From NCBI RefSeq assembly GCF_014202695.1, contig NZ_JACHHH010000011.1:44268-108267 (forward strand): DNA of 64,000 nucleotides. Reading direction: 5' to 3'. This document shows, piece after piece, positions 8,615 through 18,067 of the stretch. Made by a program: the position numbers and the translations under genes. The notes under the pieces were generated by a model. It saw only the letters and a program-made list of their open reading frames with translations. It ran no database searches and had not been told where the DNA came from. Every line of letters begins with the position of its first letter. The first letter of the stretch is position 1. Source of the stretch: Oribacterium sinus. GTDB lineage: Bacteria; Bacillota; Clostridia; Lachnospirales; Lachnospiraceae.

Positions 8615-8660
8615 AAAAAAGCTCCGGAGGCTTCCCGTCAAAGGGTGAGCCTTCCGGAGC
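8615..8660 (-). terminator. hairpin with T-run between binding protein and permease genes
   Basis: On the minus strand, GCTCCGGA-A-GGCT pairs with AGCC-TCCGGAGC around a loop with CACCCTTTGACGGGA, followed by TTTTTT. It is a complete intrinsic-terminator form inside the operon, 100 nt after the binding-protein stop. Partial read-through would give excess binding protein over permease, a common arrangement in CUT1 operons. Confidence 0.85.
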
Positions 8661-8756
8661 CTATTCTTCTTCACAAATGTTTCGAATGATTCTCAAATAT
8701 ATTCTAAAACATTTTTATAAGCTTGCATGCTGGATAGCGCTACAAATTTATGCCTT

Positions 8757-10136
8757 TTATGCCTTTGCCGCTGCGTTTGCATTGGTCTGGAAAGTAGTTA
8801 ATTCTGTTTTAACGTCTCCTCCCTGACCGATTCTCTGAAGCATGTTCCACCACTCAGTTCTGGCAGTTGCCCAGCCCGGAGTTACCTGATAGTAGTCTCC
8901 GAAGGAAGGCATGAACTTCTCTGTGAAGAGCTTCATGGTCTCCGCATTCTCCGTTCCCTCATAAACGTCTGTTAAATCCTTGTGTACCGGGAAGAATCCT
9001 GTTGTCTGTACGGAAAGCTTAGCCTGCTCTGCATCGTTCGCCATGAAACGGATAAATGCCTTTGCAGCCTTCACCTTGTTCTCATCGCCGTTATCGAAGA
9101 TTCCGAAGCCCCAGATTCCTCCGCAAAGCTCTGCCTTTCCGTCCTTTGCAGGGAAAAGCATAGGAATAATTTCATCGCCGTTGTTGGTCTTGCCTGCTTC
9201 GCCGTTGTCCTTGTTGTTCTGCTGAGCAGAGTTCCAGCAAAGAGACATTGCCAAGGTTCCGTTTCTGAAAAGGGTAATCTCATCTCCTCCAACCAAAGCC
9301 GGATCAAAGTTGATTCCCTCTGCCTTCATAAGCTCCTCCAATGCCTGTGCGTTCTCGGAAGAATCTACAGCATACTCTGTATGCTCCTTGTTTGTAAACT
9401 TTCCGCCGTACAGGTTGTTTACCAAAGCTCTGGTTCCCTGGTCTCCCCCCTGGCCGCCACAGTAAACTGCTGCAACATTTTCCTGTCCCTTATCATGCAG
9501 AGCCTTCACAGCCTTGAAGAAATTCTCTGTAGTCCAGGTGTGGTTATCTAAGTCCAGATACTGTAATGCATCTGCATTCTCGAAAGCAGTCTTGTTGATA
9601 GCCATGCAGTGTGCAATCATAGCCAAGGGATACTCATAATACTTTCCTTCGGAGGACTTACAAGCCTCCACTACGTTGGGATAGATATCCTTTGCCGCAT
9701 CATCTTCAAAGAGATCCGCCAAATCTACCATCAAGCCCTTTGCACCCCAGTTTGCTACCAAACGCTCCGGTCCTTCCATAATCAGGTCCGGTGCCGCATT
9801 TCCTTCGATGGCGGTATTTACCTGGTCGTCACCGCTCTGGTAGTCCAAATACTCTACGGTAACATGGATATCCGGATACTTAGCGTTAAAATTCTGCAGT
9901 AAGCTGTCCACGGAAGCGCTGTCGCCCCATTTTCCGATAGGATAGGTGTAAAGCTTTAAATCAGCCTTTAACGCCTCATCCTCGGAAGCTCCCTCGACCT
10001 TCTCGGAAGCAGCCTCACTTGCCTTTCCGGATTCCGCCTTTTTCTCTGTCTCTGTCGTAGCCTTTGGTCCGCAAGCTGCCAAGCTACTTGCCAGAAGCAG
10101 CGACGCTGCTCCCCATGCTAAGATTCTTTTCTTCAT
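8757..10136 (-). CDS. sugar ABC transporter substrate-binding lipoprotein (family 1)
   Basis: About 459 residues from the ATG at 10136. Signal peptide MKKRILAWGAASLLLASSL is followed by the lipobox AACG, so the mature protein is lipid-anchored outside the membrane. A Ser/Glu/Ala-rich linker follows, then an SBP_bac_1 fold with DLKLYTYPIGKWGDS and the conserved C-terminal FFPVHKDL and PGWATARTEWWNMLQ segments. The start codon overlaps the nanE stop by 4 nt (ATGA), so the two are translationally coupled. Sialic acid or N-acetylmannosamine-type ligands are inferred from the cluster; the ligand is not visible from sequence alone. Confidence 0.9.
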   Translation of the reverse strand: MKKRILAWGAASLLLASSLAACGPKATTETEKKAESGKASEAASEKVEGASEDEALKADLKLYTYPIGKWGDSASVDSLLQNFNAKYPDIHVTVEYLDYQSGDDQVNTAIEGNAAPDLIMEGPERLVANWGAKGLMVDLADLFEDDAAKDIYPNVVEACKSSEGKYYEYPLAMIAHCMAINKTAFENADALQYLDLDNHTWTTENFFKAVKALHDKGQENVAAVYCGGQGGDQGTRALVNNLYGGKFTNKEHTEYAVDSSENAQALEELMKAEGINFDPALVGGDEITLFRNGTLAMSLCWNSAQQNNKDNGEAGKTNNGDEIIPMLFPAKDGKAELCGGIWGFGIFDNGDENKVKAAKAFIRFMANDAEQAKLSVQTTGFFPVHKDLTDVYEGTENAETMKLFTEKFMPSFGDYYQVTPGWATARTEWWNMLQRIGQGGDVKTELTTFQTNANAAAKA

Positions 10137-10837
10137 TGTTTCTCCTCCCATTCTTTGAGTGCCTCCACAAAGGGTACCGCAATCAGCTGCGGCCTTGTGA
10201 TAATTGATCCAACAACCACCGCATAGGCTCCAAGCTCCATAACCCGCTTTGCCTTTGCCGGAGTGTTGATGTTGCCTTCAGCAATGACCGGATGCTTTAC
10301 GCTCTCAATCATTTTCCGAAGAATCAGGAAATCGTCTGCCTCAATCCGATCTCCCTTAGACTGCTCTGTATACCCCACCATAGTGGAGCCAATAAAGTCA
10401 AATCCCAGGCGATCCGCTTCTATGGCTTCTTCCACTGTGGAACAATCCGCCATAAATGCCTGATCCTTGTATTTGGCCTTTATTTCCCGGAAAAATTCTG
10501 CCAGACTCTTCCCGCCCGGCCTTTTAGAAATGGTGGCATCAATCGCAATAATATCCACCCCAACTTCCATAAGTTCATCCACCTCTTTCATGGTGGGAGT
10601 AATATATACCTTCGAATCCTCGTAATCTCTCTTGACGATACCGATAATGGGAAGCTCCACTTCCTTCTGAATCTCCGCAATGTCTTCTTTGGTGTTGGCC
10701 CGAATACCTCCTGCCCCTGCCATCTTTGCCGCTCTGGCCATTCTTCCCATGATGAAGGAGGAATGTAATGGCTCCTCCGGCAGTGCCTGACAAGATACAA
10801 TGAGTTTACCCTTCAATCCCTTGATTCTCTCTGTCAT
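10133..10837 (-). CDS. nanE: N-acetylmannosamine-6-phosphate 2-epimerase
   Basis: 234 residues, typical for NanE. It converts ManNAc-6-P to GlcNAc-6-P. Family signatures: LKGKLIVSCQALPEEPLHSS at the N-terminus, GAGGIRANTKEDI, the catalytic Lys in IGIVKRDYEDS, ADCSTVEEAIEADRLGFD, and the C-terminal phosphate site EGNINTPAKAKRVMELGAYA with VVVGSIITRP. It is the first gene of the operon, with AAAGGAG before the ATG and a promoter at 10913-10940. Leading with nanE rather than a transporter gene is a recognised layout in Firmicutes nan operons. Confidence 0.95.
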   Translation of the reverse strand: MTERIKGLKGKLIVSCQALPEEPLHSSFIMGRMARAAKMAGAGGIRANTKEDIAEIQKEVELPIIGIVKRDYEDSKVYITPTMKEVDELMEVGVDIIAIDATISKRPGGKSLAEFFREIKAKYKDQAFMADCSTVEEAIEADRLGFDFIGSTMVGYTEQSKGDRIEADDFLILRKMIESVKHPVIAEGNINTPAKAKRVMELGAYAVVVGSIITRPQLIAVPFVEALKEWEEKQ

Positions 10838-10912
10838 GGAACACTCCTTTTTTCTGAAAAATTTTTTTATTCGTTCTTAAAGAAAAGTATTTTTCCTTCT
10901 TGTCCTTTCTTT

Positions 10913-10940
10913 AGTATAGTTTTAGATTTTTCAATTTCAA
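10913..10940 (-). promoter_or_regulatory. sigma-A-type promoter of the nan operon
   Basis: On the minus strand a TTGAAA box (10935-10940) is separated by 16 nt from TATACT (10913-10918), about 75 nt before the nanE start. No operator was identified. Confidence 0.6.
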
Positions 10941-10961
10941 CAAGAAAAAACTTGGCTTTCT

Positions 10962-12398
10962 CTATAAAATTCTTTCAATAAAGGCATTCATCTCTTCAAA
11001 TCCTTTAACACTGCTTCCCTGAATCATCTCCTTCTGTCCTCCTCCCCGGAAGGACAATTTTTCTCCCATAAGCTTTCCAAAGGCTCTCATATCCTCTTCT
11101 CTGCTTCCTGCCACCACAGAAAAGCCTTCTTCCTTTTTCCCAAGGCAAATGAGGGAAAGGGGAAGAGAGCGTCGCAGCCTGTCACAGATTTTTTGCAGGT
11201 CCTTCACCCCAAGATCGGAAAGATAGAGGAAGATGTATTGATTCTTTCCGTAGTAGGAAAAGCATCTATCCTTTAGAGGGCTTCCCAGAAATAACATTTT
11301 GGCCGGCCTTTCCGCCACTTCCCGGGCTACCTCAGTTCTTTCCGGCCTTTCCGCCACTTCCCGGGCTACCTCAGTTCTTTCCGGCCTTTCCGGCTTTTCT
11401 CCGTCCTCTATTCCTTTCCGTTTCTCTTCCAGCTCCTTCAAAATCTTCTCTTCCAAAAGGCTGATCCCCGCCTCTAAAATTCCTCTTTTTTCTTCTTCCT
11501 TGGCAAAGATTCTTTCCTGCAAGCTCTGAAAGGCTTCCGGAATCTCTGTCCATGGTCTGCTAAGGCTTTGGGCGAAGCCGGATAAGAACTTTAGCTTTTT
11601 TTCCAAAGCAAGAAAAGCCAGCTCTCCCGCCAGCATGGTCAAACGACAACCCTTTCTATGCTTTTCATAGGAAAGAATGGTAAATACCCCAATCTCCCCA
11701 GTAAAGCTAAGATGGGTTCCGCAACAGGCACAGGAATCCACCTCGGGAATTTCGATAATACGGATATCCCCCTCTAAAGCTTTCTTTTGTCGAAATGAAA
11801 TATTCCCGTCTTTTCTTTCTGAACTCGTATTTTCTTCTTCCCCTTCCAGATAAATTTCTCTTATGGGAAGATTTTTTCGGATAACGGCATTCACCCCCTG
11901 CTCCAGCTCCTCCAGTTCCTTCTCGCTGAATTCTCCGTCAAAATCCACGGTCATGTGGGGATTTTCCCCGAAACATTCCATATGAAAACCGCTGTTTTTA
12001 TAGGGAAAACGTCCGGTCACAAGACCTGAAAAAATATGCTCTGCACTGTGGTTTTCCGACTGCCATCTTCGAAAATCCGCGTCAAACTTACAAAGGACTT
12101 TTTCTCCCTCAGGCAAATCCACTTCTAAATAATGCCACAGCTCCCCTTCCTTTTCCTCCACAAAGAGAAGCTCTGCCCCGGCAATGCTTCCTCTGTCACA
12201 GGGCTGGCCGCCTCCCTCCGGATAGAAGAAGGGCTCCGAAAGTCTATAGCAAAAAAGGGAAGAATAGCTTCCTCCCCATTTTTTTATAAACTCTTCTTTT
12301 TCCTCTTTGGAAAGCTCCCGCTTTTCCAAAATAAGAAGCTCTTTTTCCGCCTCTTTTCCTCTGATTCCTCTTTGATAATATAAGGCTTCTTTAATCAT
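10962..12398 (-). CDS. AlaX-like alanyl-tRNA editing protein with DHHA1-like tail
   Basis: About 478 residues from the ATG at 12398, which has GAGG at proper distance; an upstream ATG at 12416 has none. The N-terminal half is the alanyl-tRNA synthetase second additional domain: PEGGGQPCDRGSI, zinc-site HSAEH in SENHSAEHIFSGL, and Cys/His in VDSCACCGTHLSFTGEIG. This editing site hydrolyses mischarged Ser- or Gly-tRNA(Ala). A coiled-coil region and a C-terminal DHHA1-like segment ending FRGGGQKEMIQGS follow, as in AlaRS C-terminal regions. A 13-residue unit is duplicated in tandem between them. It is a stand-alone editing factor, not a full synthetase: the aminoacylation domain is absent. Confidence 0.85.
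   Translation of the reverse strand: MIKEALYYQRGIRGKEAEKELLILEKRELSKEEKEEFIKKWGGSYSSLFCYRLSEPFFYPEGGGQPCDRGSIAGAELLFVEEKEGELWHYLEVDLPEGEKVLCKFDADFRRWQSENHSAEHIFSGLVTGRFPYKNSGFHMECFGENPHMTVDFDGEFSEKELEELEQGVNAVIRKNLPIREIYLEGEEENTSSERKDGNISFRQKKALEGDIRIIEIPEVDSCACCGTHLSFTGEIGVFTILSYEKHRKGCRLTMLAGELAFLALEKKLKFLSGFAQSLSRPWTEIPEAFQSLQERIFAKEEEKRGILEAGISLLEEKILKELEEKRKGIEDGEKPERPERTEVAREVAERPERTEVAREVAERPAKMLFLGSPLKDRCFSYYGKNQYIFLYLSDLGVKDLQKICDRLRRSLPLSLICLGKKEEGFSVVAGSREEDMRAFGKLMGEKLSFRGGGQKEMIQGSSVKGFEEMNAFIERIL
11303..11392. repeat. 39-bp in-frame tandem repeat in the AlaX-like gene
   Basis: Two identical 39-bp units (11303-11341 and 11342-11380) are followed by a 12-bp partial third. They encode ERPERTEVAREVA twice in the linker between editing domain and C-terminal domain. 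Perfect identity suggests a recent duplication. Confidence 0.95.
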
Positions 12399-12477
12399 TT
12401 TTTCCTCGTTACTCATTCTAAGAATAGCTATTTATTCCTGCTGAAAGCAAAAAGTTTGATACTCTCCCTTTTGCTTC

Positions 12478-13311
12478 TTAAATCAACCCTAAATCCTTTA
12501 GCGTAAGATAGATACCGTCCTCCCAAATGGGCTTTGCCACAATATCCGCCTTTTCTTTGATATAAGGAATGGCGTTTCCTACAGCTACTCCAACATTTGC
12601 CCAAAGAAGCATTTCCTCATCATTAAAGCTGTCGCCGAAGGCAAGCGTCTTTTCTCTGGGTATCTTGTAAACCTCGGCGATTTTCTCTAAGCCCATAGCC
12701 TTGCTGTAGCCCTTTTCCAAAAGGTCGGCCCCGGTGTCTCTGCTAAAGGGAAAGACATTTAACTCCGGAAAATTCTTTCTAATAGCCTCTGCCCCCTCTA
12801 CGCCACCGCAATAACAGAGAGCGGAAACCTCTTCTTGTAAAAGTTCCTCCACCGGAGCGAAATTCCTGTCGCTTTCCTGCACAAAATTCAGGTCGTACTG
12901 TACCACCTGTTCCTCTTCCGTGAAATAATCCCTATCCTCTATGGCGGTTCCAAGAGCAATATGATGTTCCTTTCCAAAGCGAATCAATCGTTCCAGCAAA
13001 TCCTTGGACATCACGCTATGCATCAAAACTTCCTGCTTCTCCAAGGGATCCAAAAGCACCTTGGTACCGTTCATCTGCACCAAAGCATGGGGAGCGATTT
13101 CTTTCAAATAGTCGTAAGAATAGCGGTCATACATATTTCTGCCGGAAGCCAGCACCACAAGATAGCCATTTTCCTTTAGGCGTTCAATGGCTTCCAAGCT
13201 GGAGGGCGTGATAGCTCCCTTCTTATGGTCTAAGAGGGTATGGTCTAAGTCAAAGGCCACCATCCCCTTTTTCTTTTCTCTATTCTTCGGACAATTTACT
13301 TCTTCTCTCAT
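12478..13311 (-). CDS. HAD-superfamily hydrolase, Cof/YidA type
   Basis: Up to 277 residues. HAD motif I is FDLDHTLLD (nucleophile Asp and acid/base Asp), motif II is VLASGRN, and motif IV is FGDSFNDEEMLLWA; a C2B cap domain lies between. It is a cytosolic phosphatase, probably acting on sugar phosphates or a similar metabolite; the substrate cannot be told. The start is uncertain: the ATG at 13311 has GGGAAAG nearby, while an internal ATG at codon 17 (MVAFDLDHTLL) begins exactly at the domain but has GGGG immediately adjacent. Confidence 0.85.
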   Translation of the reverse strand: MREEVNCPKNREKKKGMVAFDLDHTLLDHKKGAITPSSLEAIERLKENGYLVVLASGRNMYDRYSYDYLKEIAPHALVQMNGTKVLLDPLEKQEVLMHSVMSKDLLERLIRFGKEHHIALGTAIEDRDYFTEEEQVVQYDLNFVQESDRNFAPVEELLQEEVSALCYCGGVEGAEAIRKNFPELNVFPFSRDTGADLLEKGYSKAMGLEKIAEVYKIPREKTLAFGDSFNDEEMLLWANVGVAVGNAIPYIKEKADIVAKPIWEDGIYLTLKDLGLI

Positions 13312-13416
13312 CTTTCCCTATCTTCTCTATACTGTATTCCGAATGATATATGCTGCTTTATAACTTCTAACAAAAGCTGCCATAGCTTCAGCTATAGAAA
13401 TAGCCAGAAAACCGCT

Positions 13417-14856
13417 TTAGATTCTCTTGCTTTCCTCGCAAAAGGCACGAATCTTCTCCGCCATTTCCTTGGTGAAATCTTCCTTTTGGAATCTATAGCT
13501 CCAGTTACAGCCTAGAACGGAGGGCTTATTCACTCTGGCTTCCTTCCCCTTGTGACAATAATCCTGATAGGGGATAATCGCGGTATTGGACTTGGAATTT
13601 AAAGTCAGTTTAATGAAAAAGTCCACATAATCCATAGCCAGGAGCTCTTCCACAGTTTTTCCCACATAGTCTGCCGCCATCTGTCGATCCGCATCTTCAA
13701 TTTCCAAGAACCAGTCCTTTAAGACCTGATTATCATGGGTTCCCGTATAGCAAACCGTATTTTCCGTCCAAGTATTGGGCCGATAATCTCCACTTTCTCT
13801 GGAGTCAAAGGCAAATTCCAGAAGCTTCATCCCGGGGAAACCGCTGTCTTCTACCAGTTTTTTTACAGACTCTGTGACATAGCCCAAGTCTTCCGCAATC
13901 ACCGCCTGCTCTCCCAAAGCTTTCCTTAAGGCATGGAACAGATCCATTCCCGGCCCCTTTTCCCAGTGGCCCCTTTTCGCATTTTCATCCCCGTAAGGAA
14001 TAGAATAATACTCATCAAATCCCCGGAAATGGTCCACTCTTACCACATCATAAAGAGTAAAGCAGTGCTTCATTCTGGAAATCCACCAGGCATAGCCTGT
14101 TTCCTTATGCTTTTCCCAGTCATAGAGAGGATTTCCCCAAAGCTGTCCATTTTCCGCAAAGGCATCGGGAGGGCACCCTGCCACCGCCTTGGGTCTTCCC
14201 CCTTCCAGTTGGAACAGGGAGGGGTTGTCCAGCACATCAGAGGAATCCAGAGAAACATAGATGGGAATATCTCCAATCAGCTGAATCCCAAGGCTATTCA
14301 CATAGGCCTTTAAGCTAAGCCACTGCTTTTGGAAAAAGTACTGGCAGGCTTCGTGAAACTCCTTAGGATAGGGAAGCTTTCCTTCCATAAAACGGGCATA
14401 GGAAGAAAGCCAGAAGGAATTCTTCTCACAAAAGTCCTGAAATGCCTTCTTTTCTTCCTGTCCTGCCGGAGTATTCAGCTTTTCGAAAAAGCGGTCCATA
14501 GCTTTCTTCAGTACAGGATAACGCTTTTCGTAAAGCATACCGTAGTCAATTTGACTTTCGGATGCCTCCAAAAGCTCTGCACAATCCCCTTCTGAAAGAT
14601 AGCCCTCCTCCTGTAACTGCTCCAAGTCAATAAAATAGGGGTTTCCGGCGAAGGTAGAGAAGCTTTGGTAGGGGGAATCTCCATAGCCCGTGGGGCCTAA
14701 GGGAAGAATCTGCCAATAGCTCTGCCCCGCCTCTTTTAAAAAGTCTGCAAAGGCTCTGGCCTCCTTGGAAAAAGAACCGATACCGTATTTTCCCGGCAAG
14801 GAAAATATAGGCATCAAAAGCCCCGCTCTTCTTCTGTCTAAAATTTTCTTCTCCAT
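13417..14856 (-). CDS. malQ: 4-alpha-glucanotransferase (amylomaltase)
   Basis: 479 residues, GH77. It transfers maltosyl/glucan units in maltodextrin or glycogen metabolism. Seen: the N-terminal RRAGLLMPIFSLPGKYGIGS, substrate loop LGPTGYGDSPYQSFSTFAGN, the nucleophile Asp in VVRVDHFRGFDEYY, acid/base Glu in AVIAEDLGYVTESVK, and the third acid in CYTGTHDNQVLKDW. The length is that of short bacterial amylomaltases. It stands apart from other glycogen genes here, between the HAD gene and pyrI. Confidence 0.95.
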   Translation of the reverse strand: MEKKILDRRRAGLLMPIFSLPGKYGIGSFSKEARAFADFLKEAGQSYWQILPLGPTGYGDSPYQSFSTFAGNPYFIDLEQLQEEGYLSEGDCAELLEASESQIDYGMLYEKRYPVLKKAMDRFFEKLNTPAGQEEKKAFQDFCEKNSFWLSSYARFMEGKLPYPKEFHEACQYFFQKQWLSLKAYVNSLGIQLIGDIPIYVSLDSSDVLDNPSLFQLEGGRPKAVAGCPPDAFAENGQLWGNPLYDWEKHKETGYAWWISRMKHCFTLYDVVRVDHFRGFDEYYSIPYGDENAKRGHWEKGPGMDLFHALRKALGEQAVIAEDLGYVTESVKKLVEDSGFPGMKLLEFAFDSRESGDYRPNTWTENTVCYTGTHDNQVLKDWFLEIEDADRQMAADYVGKTVEELLAMDYVDFFIKLTLNSKSNTAIIPYQDYCHKGKEARVNKPSVLGCNWSYRFQKEDFTKEMAEKIRAFCEESKRI

Positions 14857-14959
14857 CCTACTCTCCTATTCTCATTGAATGAAATATCTCGCTTTCGGTT
14901 TTTTCTGCGATTTGAAATTTTTTTCTTCGCCCAAAAAAGCTTTACGCTATTATCATCTC

Positions 14960-15391
14960 TTATTCAAAATCGTCATTTTTCGCAATTGTATCACAGTAAA
15001 TGCAACGATACTGTCTTTTTTGTCCCTGAATTCGCTTAAAGATGTGCGGCAATTCCTGCTCTGTAGAGGTAATGCAACGGGGATTCTTGCAATGCAAAAC
15101 ATTCTTTAAGGTGTCCGGTAAAGACAGAGTAGCCTTGTTCACCCGTTTTCCATCCTGGATATAGTTTACCGTAATGCCCGGTCCGATATAGCCTAAGACA
15201 TTTAGATCCAAGTCAATGTTTTCCGCAATCTTTACTATATCTTTCTGTCCCATCTTCTGAGAATGGCAGTTTTGAATCAAAGCCACCGGGCTCTTTACAC
15301 TGTCCAGTCCCAGATATTTGTATACCAGCATACTTTTTCCGGCCTTAATATGATCCAGTACAATTCCGTTTTCGATTCCGTCAATCTTCAT
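14960..15391 (-). CDS. pyrI: aspartate carbamoyltransferase regulatory subunit
   Basis: 143 residues. The N-terminal nucleotide-binding domain starts MKIDGIENGIVLDHIKAGKS and contains NCHSQKMGQKDIVKI. The C-terminal zinc domain keeps all four cysteines (CKNPRC and CIYC). It binds CTP/ATP and holds catalytic trimers together. It follows pyrB by 174 bp as the last gene of the pyr operon. The presence of PyrI implies an allosteric E. coli-like ATCase rather than the isolated trimer of Bacillus. Confidence 0.95.
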   Translation of the reverse strand: MKIDGIENGIVLDHIKAGKSMLVYKYLGLDSVKSPVALIQNCHSQKMGQKDIVKIAENIDLDLNVLGYIGPGITVNYIQDGKRVNKATLSLPDTLKNVLHCKNPRCITSTEQELPHIFKRIQGQKRQYRCIYCDTIAKNDDFE

Positions 15392-15565
15392 CTTTTATCC
15401 TTTCTCTATGCTAAATTCTCTTTCCATACAAAATGGCTTAATGATTTTCAATACCTTCTGATAAAACTCTTCGGCATGCTTTTCCAGAAACTTCTCACTT
15501 ATAGTCTTGCTTCAAGTTATGCTTTAAGCTGTTGTTCAGGCTATCATTTTTGGATCCAAATTTTT

Positions 15566-16492
15566 TTACTGATCCAATCCTAATAGATACAGAATCAATG
15601 CCATACGCATCTGCTTTCCACAGAGAGTCTGGTAGAAATACTTGGCTCTTTCATCCTGATCAATCGCCACGGAAATCTCATTTACACGGGGAAGGGGGTG
15701 AAGAATCGCCATATCCTCCTTGGCATTTTCCAGCTTTTCCTTGGTCAGGATGTAAATGTCCTTCAAACGAAGATAATCTTCCTCGTTAAAGAAACGCTCC
15801 TTCTGCACTCTGGTCATGTAAAGAATATCCAGCTCAGGAATGGAGCCCTCTAAGTCAGTGGTTTGAATGAATTCCGCTCCTTCTTCCTTCAGCTTTTCAA
15901 TTTCGTACTCCGGCAGCTGCAACTCCTCCGGAGAAATCAGAATATAGCGATTATTGGGGTAACGGAGCATGGCGTCAATCAGGGAATGTACGGTACGACC
16001 AAATTTCAAGTCTCCACAAAGACCGATGGTTAAACCGGAAAGCTCTCCTTTACATCTTCGAATGGTTAAAAGGTCAGCCAAGGTCTGGGTGGGGTGAAAA
16101 TGTCCGCCGTCTCCCGCATTGATAAAGGGTACGGAGGTATGATTAGCCGCCACCACCGGCGCTCCCTCCTTGGGATGCCGCATGGTAATAATGTCCGCAT
16201 AGTTGGATACGGTCTCAATGGTATCCGCCACACTTTCGCCTTTGGCTGCAGAGGAACTGCTGGCTCCGGCAAAGCCCAGAACGGATCCGCCTAATTCCAA
16301 CATAGCCGCCTCAAAGGAAAGTCTGGTTCTTGTGGAAGGCTCGAAAAAGAGAGTCGCCAGCTTCTTATGCTTACATCTTTCCCAGTACTCTTCTTTGTTT
16401 TTCTCAATCTTATCCGCCAGATCCATCAAATGATCCAGCTCTTCAATGCTCAAATCCAAGATGTTAATGATACTACGATTTTCCTTTGCCAT
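15566..16492 (-). CDS. pyrB: aspartate carbamoyltransferase catalytic subunit
   Basis: 308 residues. The carbamoyl-phosphate signature [20 protein letters not shown] and the [18 protein letters not shown] and [10 protein letters not shown] segments are intact. It forms carbamoyl-aspartate in de novo pyrimidine synthesis and works with PyrI encoded next. AAAGGAAAG precedes the ATG. The 121-bp gap from pyrE contains a 14-bp tandem duplication. Confidence 0.97.
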   Translation of the reverse strand: MAKENRSIINILDLSIEELDHLMDLADKIEKNKEEYWERCKHKKLATLFFEPSTRTRLSFEAAMLELGGSVLGFAGASSSSAAKGESVADTIETVSNYADIITMRHPKEGAPVVAANHTSVPFINAGDGGHFHPTQTLADLLTIRRCKGELSGLTIGLCGDLKFGRTVHSLIDAMLRYPNNRYILISPEELQLPEYEIEKLKEEGAEFIQTTDLEGSIPELDILYMTRVQKERFFNEEDYLRLKDIYILTKEKLENAKEDMAILHPLPRVNEISVAIDQDERAKYFYQTLCGKQMRMALILYLLGLDQ

Positions 16493-16545
16493 TTTCTTTC
16501 CTTTCCTATTTTTGCCTACAAACCATTGCGAAATCCACTTTTTCT

Positions 16546-16573
16546 ATCTTCTCTGCCTCATCTTCTCTGCCTC
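16546..16573. repeat. 14-bp tandem duplication downstream of pyrE
   Basis: ATCTTCTCTGCCTC is present twice, head to tail, 40 nt after the pyrE stop and ahead of pyrB. It resembles the longer post-stop arrays elsewhere in this window. Confidence 0.9.
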
Positions 16574-16613
16574 ATGTCTTCCTTGAGCCTAACTCCAACA
16601 TCGAAGACTAGCT

Positions 16614-17252
16614 CTATGCCTGTCTCCAGGACTCATCGGAGGGGTTATCTCTGAAGCGAAGCAGCTTTTCCTGCTCTTCTTTCTCAATGTAGCCCTGCTC
16701 CACCGCCACAGGAAGAAGGGCGTCCAGGTCGCAAAGGGAGTGGTTTACTACCTTGGCTTCTGCCAGTCTGTCTTTTCCCTTCTGCATGCCATAGGTGAAA
16801 ATGCTGACAATCCCCAGAACTTCCGCTCCATTTTCCTGTAAAACCTTTACGCAGTCCAGTACGGAGCCTCCGGTGGAAATCAAATCCTCTACCACCACAA
16901 CCTTGTCTCCCTTACTAAGCTTTCCTTCCACCTGATTCTGTCTTCCGTGATCCTTTGCGGAGCCACGAACATAACCCATGGGAAGGCCAAGAATCTCTGC
17001 GGTAATAGCCGCATGGGCGATTCCTGCGGTAGATGTTCCGAAAAGTGCCTCCGCCTGGGGAAACTCTTCCTTTACAAGCTCAGCCAAGCCCTCTTCAATC
17101 TGTCTTCTCACCTTAGGGAAAGACAGGGTCAGACGATTGTCACAGTAAATCGGGGAATGAATCCCTGATGCCCAGGTAAAAGGATCCTTCGGCCGTAAAA
17201 ATACCGCCTGAATGGATAAAAGTCCCTTTGCAATCTCTTCTTTTCTTCCCAT
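16614..17252 (-). CDS. pyrE: orotate phosphoribosyltransferase
   Basis: 212 residues. It joins orotate and PRPP to give OMP. The PRPP-binding motif is [20 protein letters not shown]; the N-terminal [16 protein letters not shown] and the middle [17 protein letters not shown] (catalytic flexible loop) are typical. AAAAGGAG precedes the ATG. It lies 110 bp behind pyrF. Confidence 0.97.
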   Translation of the reverse strand: MGRKEEIAKGLLSIQAVFLRPKDPFTWASGIHSPIYCDNRLTLSFPKVRRQIEEGLAELVKEEFPQAEALFGTSTAGIAHAAITAEILGLPMGYVRGSAKDHGRQNQVEGKLSKGDKVVVVEDLISTGGSVLDCVKVLQENGAEVLGIVSIFTYGMQKGKDRLAEAKVVNHSLCDLDALLPVAVEQGYIEKEEQEKLLRFRDNPSDESWRQA

Positions 17253-17362
17253 AATATCTCCTTTTCTATCTTATACGCTTTTCTATAATTTATTACGATG
17301 GTATCACTAAACCGTCGGACGTTTCTCGATTAGCTCTCACGAAGCTTTGCACATTCCGGTGC

Positions 17363-18067
17363 TTAGGCATCACAAAACTGACGTACTGCCTCCCGATAAG
17401 CTTCCACCGGATTCTCCGCCTTGGTAATGGGCCGTCCCATGACAATATAGTCGGAGCCAACCTTCTTGGCCTCCTCCGGTGTCATGACACGCTTTTGGTC
17501 TCCCACCTCTCCTCCGGCAAAACGCACTCCGGGGGTAACCGTTAAGAAGTCTGCACCGATTCTTTCATGGATTTCCTTGGCTTCATGGGGGGAGCAAACC
17601 ACGCCGTGAAGCCCTGCTGCCTTGGCATTTTCCCCGTAATGAAGTACCACTTCCTTCACGGTTTTCGGAATCAAAAGTTCCTCCTCCATCATCCTCTGGT
17701 CGGTGGAGGTAAGCTGGGTTACGGCAATCAGGATGGGTAAATGCTCTCCCCCGGAAAGCCCTTCCAATCCCGCCTTCATCATTTGGATGCCTCCGGAAGC
17801 ATGCACGTTGGTCATATCCACGCCTAAAGCTTTCAGGGAAGCCATGCCTCCCTTTACAGTGTTGGGAATGTCATGAAGCTTTAAATCCAGGAAGATAGAA
17901 TGTCCCCGCTTTTTTATCTGCCGCACAATCTCCGGTCCCTCGCTATAGAACAGTTCCATTCCTACCTTTACATAGGGCTTCCGCTCTTCCTCCTGAAAGA
18001 GGTCTAAAAAGTCCAGTGCCTCCTTTCCTGTCGGAAAGTCTAAAGCTACAATCACATCTTTTCCCAT
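17363..18067 (-). CDS. pyrF: orotidine 5'-phosphate decarboxylase
   Basis: About 234 residues from the ATG at 18067, preceded by AAAGGATATATC; the frame is open 19 codons further upstream but without a site. The catalytic D-x-K-x-x-D array is in FLDLKLHDIPNTVKG, and VALDFPTGKEALDF opens the barrel. The C-terminal phosphate-binding segment includes TPGVRFAGG and YIVMGRPITKAENP. It makes UMP. Confidence 0.97.
   Translation of the reverse strand: MGKDVIVALDFPTGKEALDFLDLFQEEERKPYVKVGMELFYSEGPEIVRQIKKRGHSIFLDLKLHDIPNTVKGGMASLKALGVDMTNVHASGGIQMMKAGLEGLSGGEHLPILIAVTQLTSTDQRMMEEELLIPKTVKEVVLHYGENAKAAGLHGVVCSPHEAKEIHERIGADFLTVTPGVRFAGGEVGDQKRVMTPEEAKKVGSDYIVMGRPITKAENPVEAYREAVRQFCDA

Noticed and set aside
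8528..8674. Longer N-terminus for the MalF-type permease.
   Set aside because: The extra codons run through the terminator hairpin and have no ribosome site; the ATG at 8527 has a strong one.
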